Numbered from the stretch's first letter, positions 1 through 7,605 are shown. The stretch: 18,792 nt of DNA from GCA-2862545 sp047609825 (GCA_047609825.1 JBLFXJ010000131.1:1-18792), one strand, 5' to 3'. The notes: generated by a model not told the origin, from the letters alone. Translations and numbers: made by a program.

Positions 1-203
1 TCCACGCCCTCGGGGGCGCCCTGGCGGTCCACCCCCGCGACCGATGCGGAGTGGCATGGGGTGCACCAAGTCGTGACGTAGGGCTGGCCGAAGTCGGACC
101 AGGTGAGATCGGTGCACGGGTCGACCACCGGCTGCGAAGCCGAATCCGTCGCGTCGCTGCCGGCGCACGCCAGCACCACGAGCGCTACCGCGAGGCTACG
201 CAC
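1..203 (-). CDS. Cytochrome c-like lipoprotein with CxxCH motif (N-terminal part only)
   Basis: An open frame of 67 codons begins with GTG at 203-201 and runs off the left edge of the window. A GAGGG ribosome binding site lies five bases before the GTG. Residues 1-13 form a short lipoprotein signal (R at 2, hydrophobic run, V-L-A-C with the lipidated cysteine at 13). A c-type heme motif C-T-P-C-H follows at 47-51, inside a region (TWSDFGQPYVTTWCTPCHS) that resembles the heme-binding lipoproteins common in Myxococcota. The start overlaps the end of the DUF1501 gene by 8 bases, so the two are probably one operon with coupled translation. The product would sit outside the cytoplasmic membrane and bind heme covalently. 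Electron transfer is inferred only from the motif. The C-terminal portion is not visible, so domain number and length are unknown. Confidence 0.75.
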   Translation of the reverse strand, partial: MRSLAVALVVLACAGSDATDSASQPVVDPCTDLTWSDFGQPYVTTWCTPCHSASVAGVDRQGAPEGV

Positions 204-1476
204 GAAACCCTCGCCACGGCCGGATTCCGGGTCGCAGGCCGGCGGCGTCGAGGCCCATGAGCTCGAGCAGGCCAGCCGCCAGGTGGTCGTAGCGGAGCAC
301 CAGTCCGCGGTCGTCCAGGCGGCCGGTGTCGGGATCCTGTGGGAGTGACTCGAGGCTCTCGGTGGTGCCCCCCGCTGTGCGACCGCCGACGACATCCGCG
401 CCGAAGAACAGCGCGCTCGTGTGGGCCCAGTGGTCCTTGCCGAACGCTCCGTTGCGCCGCGGCGTGCGTCCCATCTCGGAGAGCACCGCAACGGTGGTGT
501 GCTCGAGCAGGCCCTCGGCCTCGAGGGAGGTGGCGAGGTGATCCAGGCCGTCGAACAATTTGTCGTACAGGCCGTGCTGCAGCGCGTTGTCGGCGTGGGT
601 GTCCCAGTCCCCGGGGGACTTCAGCGTGACCGCCTGGCAGGTGCCGCGGGCGAGCAGGGCCACGCCCACATCCACTTGCTGTCGGAGCGTGGCCGTGGTG
701 CCAAGCTCCACCCCTTCGAGCAGCTCGGCACCCTCCGCCCTGAACCGCTCGGCGCGGTCGAGGGAGGTGAGCCAGTCATCGAACACGGCGTCGTTGGCGC
801 CGGCATCCGCCCAGCCCTCGCGGGCGACCGTGGCTCTCGCTCGCAGGTGATCGAGCAGCGCGGCCTCGTCGTCCACCTCGGGGAGGTACAGCGGGTACTG
901 CCGGTCGGAGCCGGGTGGAGCGTGAAACGTGATGGTAGGATCAACCAGCACCTTCAGCTGATTCTGTGCGCCCAGTCGTCCGGCTGTGGCGGACAGCGTG
1001 CCCGTATACGACAGCCCCGACAGGTCGATGGAGCCGAGCGCGCGCTGTGAGCCGAGTTCCGCCCCGACCAGCGTGGCCACGTCGGCGCTGGCGTCGTCGG
1101 TGGTGCCGGTGAGCAAGCGGAGGCGACAGGGATCGTGGGCCACGGAGCCCGTGCTGATGCCGTTCACCACGAGCGTGCGCCCGCCCCATCGTTCGAAGAA
1201 CGTCGTGACCCGCGGGCGGCGACGGGCGTTCGTCGTGATCGTCGTGGATCCGAACGTGGCGAGCACCTCGCGGTCGAGGGAGTCTGCCTCGGCGCTGTCC
1301 AGCTCGGGGCCCTCGATGCCGTCGATGCCCCACTTCGGATCGAGCACATAGGTGGGGTCCCAGCCGCCGCGTGCGAACACCACAACGAGGCGCTTGCCGT
1401 CCGCTGTTGCCGCTCTGGCTGGCAGCACCGTGAGTGCTGCGAGCCCGGAGATGAGCTCTCTGCGGGTGAAGCGCAT
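196..1476 (-). CDS. DUF1501 family exported protein
   Basis: The protein has 426 residues. The N-terminus (MRFTRREL, then a hydrophobic stretch ending A-R-A near 22) looks like a twin-arginine export signal, so the protein is probably folded before export. The body carries motifs typical of DUF1501, an alkaline-phosphatase/sulfatase-like fold: GGWD at 37-40, WDTH at 291-294, SEMGRTPRRN at 333-342 and GKDHWAH at 346-352. The Asp and His residues in these motifs are the likely metal-site ligands of that fold. The enzymatic role of DUF1501 proteins is not established. They are often encoded beside cytochrome-like CxxCH proteins, as here: a CxxCH lipoprotein overlaps the 3' end and another is transcribed divergently. 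No clear Shine-Dalgarno precedes the ATG at 1476; a GATAGA element lies eight bases upstream. The family call is firm, the function unknown. Confidence 0.9.
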   Translation of the reverse strand: MRFTRRELISGLAALTVLPARAATADGKRLVVVFARGGWDPTYVLDPKWGIDGIEGPELDSAEADSLDREVLATFGSTTITTNARRRPRVTTFFERWGGRTLVVNGISTGSVAHDPCRLRLLTGTTDDASADVATLVGAELGSQRALGSIDLSGLSYTGTLSATAGRLGAQNQLKVLVDPTITFHAPPGSDRQYPLYLPEVDDEAALLDHLRARATVAREGWADAGANDAVFDDWLTSLDRAERFRAEGAELLEGVELGTTATLRQQVDVGVALLARGTCQAVTLKSPGDWDTHADNALQHGLYDKLFDGLDHLATSLEAEGLLEHTTVAVLSEMGRTPRRNGAFGKDHWAHTSALFFGADVVGGRTAGGTTESLESLPQDPDTGRLDDRGLVLRYDHLAAGLLELMGLDAAGLRPGIRPWRGFRA

Positions 1477-1546
1477 GCCGGACGTCTATCGCGCCGGTGA
1501 GGGCTCGCGGCCCACTCCCCAGCCGGGTCGACCGGATAGGCTCACG
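1477..1546. promoter_or_regulatory. Divergent promoter region with two -10-like elements
   Basis: These 70 bases separate the divergent DUF1501 gene (minus) and the CxxCH lipoprotein gene (plus). A GATAGA reads on the minus strand at 1490-1485, eight bases before the DUF1501 ATG. A GATAGG reads on the plus strand at 1535-1540, six bases before the ATG at 1547. Neither gene has a convincing Shine-Dalgarno. Both hexamers resemble -10 elements placed so that transcription would begin at or next to the start codon. No -35 element is recognisable, so this is a weak prediction. Confidence 0.3.
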
Positions 1547-3304
1547 ATGGGTGGAGGGGTCATCCGCTGGACAATGCTGGTGCTGGTCGCCTGTGCAGGC
1601 CCGGGACTGGAGCCGGCGGCGGAGTCCGTCACGCCCACGCTGGTCGAGCGGGTGGAGGTGCTGGAGCCGGCCGCACACGCCGCGCGGGCGTCGATGGTGC
1701 TCCGTGGGCTCCGCCCGACCGTCGACGAGCTGGCGGGTGTCGATGATGTGCGCGCGGTCGCCGACCGCGTAGATGCCTGGGTCGAGAGCCCTGAATTCGG
1801 CCTGGTCATCCGTGACATGCACGCCGAGTGGTGGCTCGTGCGGAATGATCTCGAGAGCCCTCTGCCCAGTCGGGGCCCCCTCACCGGAACCCTGAAGCAG
1901 CGGGTGCTGTCGTCCACGCAAGAGGCCCCGCTCCGGTTCGTCGAGGCCGTCGTCGCCGACGATCTGCCCTATACCGCATTGTTCGATGCCGACTGGACGC
2001 TCGCTGACCCGGTAGTGGCGGCGATCTACGGGCTCGAGTACGACCCCGCTGGCCCGGAATGGCAGCGCACGGAGTGGAGCGACGGTCGGCCGCGAGCGGG
2101 CATCCTGTCGGACTCGGAGATCTGGCGGCGCCACGTCTCCAATGGGAACAACAACCACCGGGCGCGGGCCGACTTCGTGGCGCGCGCGTTCCTCTGCGCC
2201 GACTTCTCCAGCCGCGACATCCCCCTCGAGGCCGGGCTGGACATGTCCGACGAGGCGGCCATCGCCCAGGCCGTGCGCGAGGTTCCCAGCTGCGTGGCCT
2301 GCCATCAGGCGCTCGACCCGCTCGCTGCGTTCTTCTGGGGCTACAAGGAGCAGCTGCGGACGGGTGCCGTGTCCAAGGCCTATGATCAGGACTGCCGGTA
2401 CGACTGGACCCGGGAAGGCGAGCCTGCCCGCGGCTCCTATCTCCCGGACCACTTCTGCTACCCCGCGCTGTTCTATGAGGTGGAGCAGGAGGACGGCTGG
2501 GTCGAGCGGGATCTCCGGCCACCTGGTTTCTACGGAGAGTCGGCGGGGGACGTTCGAGATCTCGGACAGATGTTGGTGCGCGATCCACGATTCCACCAGT
2601 GCACAGCGCGGCGGTTTGCGGCATGGATGACCCAGTCCGAGCTGGACGAGGTTCCAGATCCCTGGGTCCGCTCCCTGGCAGACGGGTTCGTGGCGTCCGG
2701 GTTCGACACCAAGGAGCTGGTGCGGTCCATCGCGCTGTCAGAGGCCTTCGCCGGCGTGCGCGCCGAGTCCGACACCTTCGTGGCTGGCGTGCAGCTGGTA
2801 CGACCCGAGCAGTACGCCCGAACTGTCGAGGCGTTGACCGGCTTTCGGTGGGAGATCTCGCCGGATCCCATCCCGTGCGCGGGCTGCTGGGGCACGGTGG
2901 ATCTCGGTCGGCAGGCCCTGCATGGGTTCAGGTCGATGCTGGGGGGCACCGATGGGTTCCAGGTCACCCGACCGAGCCACACCGTCACGCCCTCCCGACT
3001 GCTCGCTGTGCGGCGGTTCGCGGCAGAGGCCGCCGGGTATGCGGTGGACAGGGACTTCGCCACGGCCCGCCTCGCCGACAGACTGCTGATCACCGTCAGC
3101 GCAGAGACGGTGGACGAGGCTGCGATCCGGGGTGAACTGGCTGGGCTGTATGCGCGGGTGATCGGACTGCCGGCGTCGTCGGACGATGTCGATGCGTACT
3201 GGTCGTTGTGGTCGGGGACGCTCGACCGCCGTGGCGACACCGACAGCGCGTGGAAGCTCACGTTGGCCGCGCTGCTCCAGGACCCGGCGCTCCTCACCTA
3301 CTGA
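1547..3304 (+). CDS. DUF1588/DUF1592-like CxxCH lipoprotein
   Basis: The protein has 585 residues from the ATG at 1547. That start gives an n-region with an arginine, a short hydrophobic stretch and a lipobox ending L-V-A-C. The next ATG (1574) would leave almost no n-region. An early segment (RASMVLRGLRPTVDEL) resembles the start of DUF1549-type cytochrome-like proteins. The middle part (ARADFVARAFLCADF, then VPSCVACHQALDP with C249-V-A-C-H253) resembles DUF1588. The following DVRDLGQMLVRDPRFHQCTARRFAAWM resembles DUF1585. A second CxxC at 444-447 lacks the histidine. Proteins of this group are usually found with DUF1501 partners, here transcribed divergently. A role in extracytoplasmic redox or degradation is inferred from family habit only. 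Membership is clear in style, but the exact Pfam boundaries need a profile search. Confidence 0.82.
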   Translation: MGGGVIRWTMLVLVACAGPGLEPAAESVTPTLVERVEVLEPAAHAARASMVLRGLRPTVDELAGVDDVRAVADRVDAWVESPEFGLVIRDMHAEWWLVRNDLESPLPSRGPLTGTLKQRVLSSTQEAPLRFVEAVVADDLPYTALFDADWTLADPVVAAIYGLEYDPAGPEWQRTEWSDGRPRAGILSDSEIWRRHVSNGNNNHRARADFVARAFLCADFSSRDIPLEAGLDMSDEAAIAQAVREVPSCVACHQALDPLAAFFWGYKEQLRTGAVSKAYDQDCRYDWTREGEPARGSYLPDHFCYPALFYEVEQEDGWVERDLRPPGFYGESAGDVRDLGQMLVRDPRFHQCTARRFAAWMTQSELDEVPDPWVRSLADGFVASGFDTKELVRSIALSEAFAGVRAESDTFVAGVQLVRPEQYARTVEALTGFRWEISPDPIPCAGCWGTVDLGRQALHGFRSMLGGTDGFQVTRPSHTVTPSRLLAVRRFAAEAAGYAVDRDFATARLADRLLITVSAETVDEAAIRGELAGLYARVIGLPASSDDVDAYWSLWSGTLDRRGDTDSAWKLTLAALLQDPALLTY

Positions 3305-3360
3305 ATCAGACTCCGGATCTTGTCCGGACAACCGAACATCTTCCGCCGATACCGGAGCTG

Positions 3361-3366
3361 TACACT
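3361..3366 (+). promoter_or_regulatory. Candidate -10 element for the smr/methyltransferase pair
   Basis: TACACT preceded by TG (extended -10 style) lies 16 bases before the ATG at 3383. The 78-base gap after the preceding gene would allow a separate promoter for the two coupled genes. No good -35 hexamer is seen 16-18 bases upstream. Confidence 0.3.
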
Positions 3367-3382
3367 GCCTGATGATGTAGCG

Positions 3383-3865
3383 ATGCTCAAGGAGCGCCTC
3401 GAGGGAGTGGCGGCTCGGGCCCGCACCCTGCCGTGGGCCGACCGCCGTCCCTGGCGTCCCCAGACCCACGTGGGCTGGGACGGCGACACGCCTGCGCTGG
3501 ACTTGCACGACCTCAACGTGAAGCTCGCCCTCGAGGCCGTCAGGGTCTTGGGCGACGCGGAGCTCGACGGTCCGGAGGTGTGGGTGATCACCGGTCGCGG
3601 CAAGCACACCGGCGGGGTGTCCCGGCTCCGCCAGGCCGTTGGCGGCAAGCTGCGCAGCGTGGGCGCCGAGCGGGGCTGGCGGGTGTATGCCGACAGCCCC
3701 GGCCGGATCCGGGTCGTGCTCGACCCAGGCCGGGTGGCCCGTCGCCCGCCGTCATTGATGCTGCTGTTCGTGGTGTTGGCGCTAAGCGCCGCGATGTATG
3801 CCACCTGGCCACCGCTCGTGATCGTGCCACCACTGTTCGCGTTGCTCGCCTGGCTTCGCCGATGA
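3383..3865 (+). CDS. Smr-domain protein with C-terminal membrane hairpin
   Basis: The protein has 160 residues from the ATG at 3383. A longer frame could start at a TTG at 3320, but that would add residues unlike the rest. Residues about 36-115 form a Smr (MutS2 C-terminal-like) domain: LDLH at 39-42 and the loop TGRGKHTGG at 70-78 are its two hallmark motifs. Smr domains bind or cleave nucleic acid; for example, SmrB cleaves mRNA at collided ribosomes and MutS2 carries one. Position 43 is Asp where many family members have Gly. After a basic linker (RVARRPP, 117-123), residues about 124-157 form two hydrophobic segments separated by TWPP, a likely membrane hairpin. A membrane anchor is unusual for this domain. 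The stop codon overlaps the next gene's ATG (ATGA at 3862-3865), which implies translational coupling to the Dnmt2-like methyltransferase. Confidence 0.85.
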   Translation: MLKERLEGVAARARTLPWADRRPWRPQTHVGWDGDTPALDLHDLNVKLALEAVRVLGDAELDGPEVWVITGRGKHTGGVSRLRQAVGGKLRSVGAERGWRVYADSPGRIRVVLDPGRVARRPPSLMLLFVVLALSAAMYATWPPLVIVPPLFALLAWLRR

Positions 3866-4734
3866 AGTGGTTGGAGCTGTTCGCCGGTATCGGGGGCGCC
3901 TCGGCGGCGCTGCGGGGCCATGGCGAGGTGGTGCGAGCGGTGGACCAGAGCCCGTACGCTGTGCAGGTCTACCGACACAACTTCCCGCATCCGGTGGAGT
4001 CCTGGAACATCGCTGGTGCCCGCGCGGCGCAGCTCGAGGGAGCCGACGCATGGTGGATGAGCCCCCCATGCCAGCCGTTCACCGTGCGGGGAGCGGTGCG
4101 CGACCTGGACGATCCCCGATGCAGGCCACTGCTCCGGCTGTTCGAGCTGCTCCCGGTCGTGCGACCGCAGGTGCTGGCCCTGGAGAACGTGGCCGGGTTC
4201 CGCACCTCCCGGGCTCGGCTGCACGTGCTGAAGGTGCTGTCGGACGCCGGCTACCACAGCCGTGAGCTGGAGCTGTGCCCCACGTCGCTGGGAGTGCCGA
4301 ACCGCCGGCGCCGCTACTACCTCGTGGCGAGCCTCCAGCCGCTGCCCGAGCACCCTCCGCTGCGATCGACTGATCGGCCGCTCGCCGCCTACCTCGACGC
4401 GGCACCCGATCCATCCCTGTACGTCGAGCCGGCGTTGATCGATCGCTACCGGCATGCGCTGCCAGTGGTGGACGCGGAAGACCCTGATGCGATCACCTTC
4501 TGCTACACGTCGGCCTACGGCAGATCGCCAGTGCACAGCGGATCGTATGTGCGAGACCGTGTCGGTGTGCGCCGGCTGGACCCGAGCGAAATTCTCCGGT
4601 TGCTGTGTTTTCCAGAAGACTACCGGCTCCCGGTGGACGTGGATCGGGCTCGGGCGTGGGGTTTGGTGGGCAACAGCCTGTCGGTGGCGGCGGTGCGGCA
4701 TGTGCTCGCCCCGGTCGTGGGGCTCTCAGCCTGA
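3862..4734 (+). CDS. Dnmt2/TRDMT1-like cytosine-C5 methyltransferase
   Basis: The protein has 290 residues and all core C5-methyltransferase motifs: I (LELFAGIGGASAAL, 4-17, SAM site), IV (SPPCQPFT, 67-74, catalytic Cys70), VI (ALENV, 106-110), VIII (PNRRRRYYLVA, 146-156) and X (GNSLSVAAV, 270-278). Several stretches follow the Dnmt2 pattern rather than restriction-type DNA methylases. Motif IV is SPPCQPFT. CPTSLGVPNRRRRYYLVASLQ parallels the Dnmt2 SPTSLGIPNSRLRYFLIAKLQ. Residues 214-229 (CYTSAYGRSPVHSGSY) sit where Dnmt2 has its CFTxxYG...GTGS signature. RRLDPSEILRLLCFPEDY parallels the Dnmt2 motif IX. The target-recognition region is very short. Dnmt2 methylates C38 in the anticodon loop of certain tRNAs, and a bacterial homologue is known from Geobacter. 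tRNA methylation here is inferred, and DNA methylation is the alternative. No restriction enzyme is nearby, and the gene is coupled to the Smr gene. Confidence 0.92.
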   Translation: MKWLELFAGIGGASAALRGHGEVVRAVDQSPYAVQVYRHNFPHPVESWNIAGARAAQLEGADAWWMSPPCQPFTVRGAVRDLDDPRCRPLLRLFELLPVVRPQVLALENVAGFRTSRARLHVLKVLSDAGYHSRELELCPTSLGVPNRRRRYYLVASLQPLPEHPPLRSTDRPLAAYLDAAPDPSLYVEPALIDRYRHALPVVDAEDPDAITFCYTSAYGRSPVHSGSYVRDRVGVRRLDPSEILRLLCFPEDYRLPVDVDRARAWGLVGNSLSVAAVRHVLAPVVGLSA

Positions 4735-4799
4735 CCGGGGGTCAGCGCGAGGCGGAGACGCCGATGTCTGCTACGCTGCGCCGCGCCCTGGGGTGAGAC

Positions 4800-5387
4800 G
4801 TGCGAGTGGTGCCAGTCCTGTTCCTGATCGCGTGCCCGAAGGCCACGCCCGTCCCCGCCGCGAGTGGCGTGGCGGCATGTCCGGTCGAGGTGGGCGACGA
4901 CCTGCCCGATGCGTTCGAGCGCACCGCTCCGGAAGACGACCCCTGCGCACCCGAGAAGTACTGGGACACCCAGCCTGGCGCGACGACCTTCTTCGTCGGC
5001 GACTACACGGTCGACACGTGCGGCGCTGTGAGCGGGGAAGAGGCCTGGGTGATCCACCCCAATGCCACATTCCAGGCGGTCGGAGGCAAGGACTGCGTGG
5101 TGTGGTGGGACGTGGATGGCCGGTTCGAGGGCCCGCTCGTCGAGGGCACGCACACGCTCTCGCTGCGGCTCACGGTCGACACCGAGCGGTCGGACTGCCC
5201 GCCGAATGGCGGGGGGCGGTTCATCTGGGATGGCGAGGAGATGGTCGTTGCGACCTACTCCATCGAGCTCACCAAAGACGGCGAGGCCAACTTCTCGTTC
5301 TCCGAGACCGGCACGCCGCTCGGCGCGGGCCGGTTCAACGCCAGCCACGTCACCTTCACGTCGCCGTCGAGCTGCAAGTACTTTTGA
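4800..5387 (+). CDS. Cysteine-rich lipoprotein of unknown function
   Basis: The protein has 195 residues from a GTG at 4800, preceded closely by GGGGTGA, which serves as ribosome binding site. The N-terminus (MRVVPVLFLIAC) is a lipoprotein signal with the lipidated cysteine at 12, followed by a Pro/Ala-rich linker. Six further cysteines (27, 49, 74, 99, 133, 192) are spread across the domain and could form three disulfides in the periplasm. The rest is rich in aromatic and beta-prone segments (for example KDCVVWWDVDGRFEGP and HTLSLRLTVDTERSDCPPNGGGRFIWDGEE), suggesting a beta-sandwich. I do not recognise the family. It follows the methyltransferase after 65 bases that contain a TACGCT -10-like element at 4772-4777. 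It ends 10 bases from the convergent kinase gene. Confidence 0.8.
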   Translation: MRVVPVLFLIACPKATPVPAASGVAACPVEVGDDLPDAFERTAPEDDPCAPEKYWDTQPGATTFFVGDYTVDTCGAVSGEEAWVIHPNATFQAVGGKDCVVWWDVDGRFEGPLVEGTHTLSLRLTVDTERSDCPPNGGGRFIWDGEEMVVATYSIELTKDGEANFSFSETGTPLGAGRFNASHVTFTSPSSCKYF

Positions 5388-5397
5388 CCCGCTCGGC

Positions 5398-7605
5398 TCA
5401 CTCCCCGAACATGTACAGCTCGGACGACGGCGCGACCACGACGTAGGCCCACGGCATGGCGCGCAGACCGCTCCACGCTGCGAACTGCCAGCCGTCATCG
5501 CCGTAGAACTCCACGAACCCTGATTCGGGGGATTCGGTGAGGGCGGCGAGGACCTCCGGCTCCGAGAACTTCCTGCCCGTGCGGGAGGTGGGCGAGCTCG
5601 TGGATGCCAGCACGACCCGGCCCTTGGCGACCTCCATCAGCGTGACGCTGGCCGAGGGGGTGGGTGGCTCGAGCAGTGCGGCGATGGCCTCGACCCGCAG
5701 GTCGATCGCGGCAGCTCCCGCAAACCCGCCACTCGGTGCGCGGAGGGCCTGGGACACGGGCATCACCCATCCCTGCCCGCGAGGGTCCTTGTAGGGAGGG
5801 CCCCACTGCGGCCCTGCATTCTTGCGGGCGAGCTTGAACCACAGCTCCTTGCGGGGGTCTCCGGCTGTGGGGGTTGAGCGGCCTGGAAGCACGCCTCTGG
5901 CACCATGCCCCGTCGCCACATGCACCCACGCAGCGGGGGCACCCTTGTCCCGGAGATCGGCGTCGGACAGCTCTGCGTCACCGCCAGAGTGCAGCAGCGC
6001 CCGGAGCATATACGGCCCCATGTTCGCCAGGTTGCCCAGCTCACCCTCGCCTCGGGCATCCACCAGGGTGAGGTCGGGGGCGGTGAGGCTGACCACGGCG
6101 TCGTAGGCCTCGGAGTGCTTGGCGCCGGGCGGCATCGCACCGGGTTCGTAGGTTGCGGGCCCTCGGTGGCCGCCCGCCATCTCGACCTCGGCGGTGTACG
6201 CGAGGCCCGTGAGCAGACCCTCGAACTGGTACAGGGTCGCGTCGACCGCGTGGCCGCGTCGCACCGCCTGCTGGGCCACCACCAGCAGCGCGTCCTCTCG
6301 GGCCGCGCTGCGCCATCGCTGCCATTCGAAGGCACCGAGGCCGAGCATGGCCGTGCTCGCGCCGGTGATGAGGACCAGCATCGCGAGGGCTGCCAGCAGG
6401 CCCAGCACCAGCCCGCGTCGGCGGCTCACCGTACGGCCGAGACGTTGGAGCAGGCTGTCGGGACGGGCGAGCACGGCCTCGTCACGCAGGTAGCGGCGGA
6501 CATCGTCCGCCATGTCGGCCACCGACTTGTACCGACGATCGGGATTGAGCTCGGTGGCTTTGTCGATGACGGCGGCGAGCTCGCGTGGGATGCGACCCCG
6601 ACGGTGTACATGCTGCAGGGGCGCTTTGCGGGCGTGCTCGGCCCACCCGAGCACCTCCTCGAGCTCGAGACCACCCGGGATGGCCGGCGAGAGCGAGACC
6701 AGCTCGAACAAGATCAGGCCGAGCGCGTACTGGTCCGACCGCCCGTCCATGATGTCCACGCGCCCGAGGCTCTGCTCTGGCGACATGTACCGGGGAGTGC
6801 CCATGACGGTGCCCACCCGCGTGCCCTTCGGGCTCACCGGCCCGCCGAGCTCCATCTCCTCGGTGCTGGGTCCCTCGGCCTCGGCCTCCAACAGCTTGGC
6901 GAGGCCCCAGTCCATGACCAGCACCTCACCGTATCGGCCGACCATGATGTTCTCGGGCTTCAGATCGCGGTGCAGCACGCTCCGGGCGTGGGCATGGGCC
7001 ATCGCGTCGCAGATGTCGAGGAACCGCTCGAGGCGCGCGGGCAGGGCGTGGGATTCCTTCTCCCGCCCGTCGATCCGCCACTGCTCGACGGCCTCTGTGA
7101 GGTAGGCCTCGAGGGTTCGTCCGCGAACCAGCTTCATCGCGTATTCGAGGGACCCGTCCTCGCGCTTCGACAGCCCATGGATCGGAACGATGCACGGATG
7201 GTCGAGCTGAGCGGTGACCTGGGCCTCTCGGTAGAAGCGTCGGGAGAGGCTCTTTCGCTTTGCGGCATGAGGCAGGAGCCGCTTCACGGCGACCGTGCGC
7301 CCCAGGGCATTGTCGCGTGCGAGCAGCACCTCGCCCATCGCCCCGGCACCGAGGTGGCCCAGCACCCGATACGGCGCCCCCCCCTCCGGGGGACGGCGCG
7401 CGACCCGGTCGATGGTCCGTGTCTCTTCGATGGCGAGAATCGCCGTGCGGAGCTGGGTGTCGTCGAGTACACCCCGTTCTCGCAGCACCGCCAAGACCTC
7501 GCGAGGGTCAGGCTCGGACACGGCCGTCATCTCGTCGTACAGGCGCTCGACGTCGTCGTGCACCCTGGGAGAGAGCGTCTCGAGGATGGTGTTCTTCGTG
7601 GACAT
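5398..7605 (-). CDS. Transmembrane Ser/Thr protein kinase with C-terminal dCache-like sensor
   Basis: The protein has 735 residues from the ATG at 7605, chosen because AGGAG lies five bases upstream. Residues 1-75 are a helical region of unknown role. The kinase domain spans about 79-375: glycine loop GAGAMG 86-91, ATP-binding Lys108 (VAVK), catalytic loop HRDLKPEN 212-219 with Asp214, DWG (in place of DFG) with Asp232, and SPE 275-277. A single membrane segment lies at about 398-420 after a basic RRR. The remaining roughly 300 residues are predicted extracytoplasmic and look like a double Cache sensor: KELWFKLARKNAGPQWGPPY, then SGGFAGAAAIDLRVEAI, then WAYVVVAP near the end. The likely job is to sense a small ligand outside and phosphorylate cytoplasmic targets. 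No dedicated substrate is encoded next to it. It is divergent from the VTT gene and convergent with the cysteine-rich lipoprotein. Confidence 0.95.
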   Translation of the reverse strand: MSTKNTILETLSPRVHDDVERLYDEMTAVSEPDPREVLAVLRERGVLDDTQLRTAILAIEETRTIDRVARRPPEGGAPYRVLGHLGAGAMGEVLLARDNALGRTVAVKRLLPHAAKRKSLSRRFYREAQVTAQLDHPCIVPIHGLSKREDGSLEYAMKLVRGRTLEAYLTEAVEQWRIDGREKESHALPARLERFLDICDAMAHAHARSVLHRDLKPENIMVGRYGEVLVMDWGLAKLLEAEAEGPSTEEMELGGPVSPKGTRVGTVMGTPRYMSPEQSLGRVDIMDGRSDQYALGLILFELVSLSPAIPGGLELEEVLGWAEHARKAPLQHVHRRGRIPRELAAVIDKATELNPDRRYKSVADMADDVRRYLRDEAVLARPDSLLQRLGRTVSRRRGLVLGLLAALAMLVLITGASTAMLGLGAFEWQRWRSAAREDALLVVAQQAVRRGHAVDATLYQFEGLLTGLAYTAEVEMAGGHRGPATYEPGAMPPGAKHSEAYDAVVSLTAPDLTLVDARGEGELGNLANMGPYMLRALLHSGGDAELSDADLRDKGAPAAWVHVATGHGARGVLPGRSTPTAGDPRKELWFKLARKNAGPQWGPPYKDPRGQGWVMPVSQALRAPSGGFAGAAAIDLRVEAIAALLEPPTPSASVTLMEVAKGRVVLASTSSPTSRTGRKFSEPEVLAALTESPESGFVEFYGDDGWQFAAWSGLRAMPWAYVVVAPSSELYMFGE

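Noticed and set aside
941..2596. A 551-codon minus-strand frame
   Set aside because: It is antisense to or out of frame with two convincing genes and has the biased composition typical of GC-rich shadow frames.
3312..3328. TCCGGA-loop-TCCGGA hairpin just after the stop at 3304, considered as a terminator
   Set aside because: The stem is only six bases of a self-complementary word and is followed by CAACCG rather than a T tract.
3433..3861. Upstream extension of the methyltransferase frame over the Smr gene
   Set aside because: The extension is Arg/Gly-rich shadow sequence; the ATG at 3862 begins directly with the family motif MKWLELFAGIGG.
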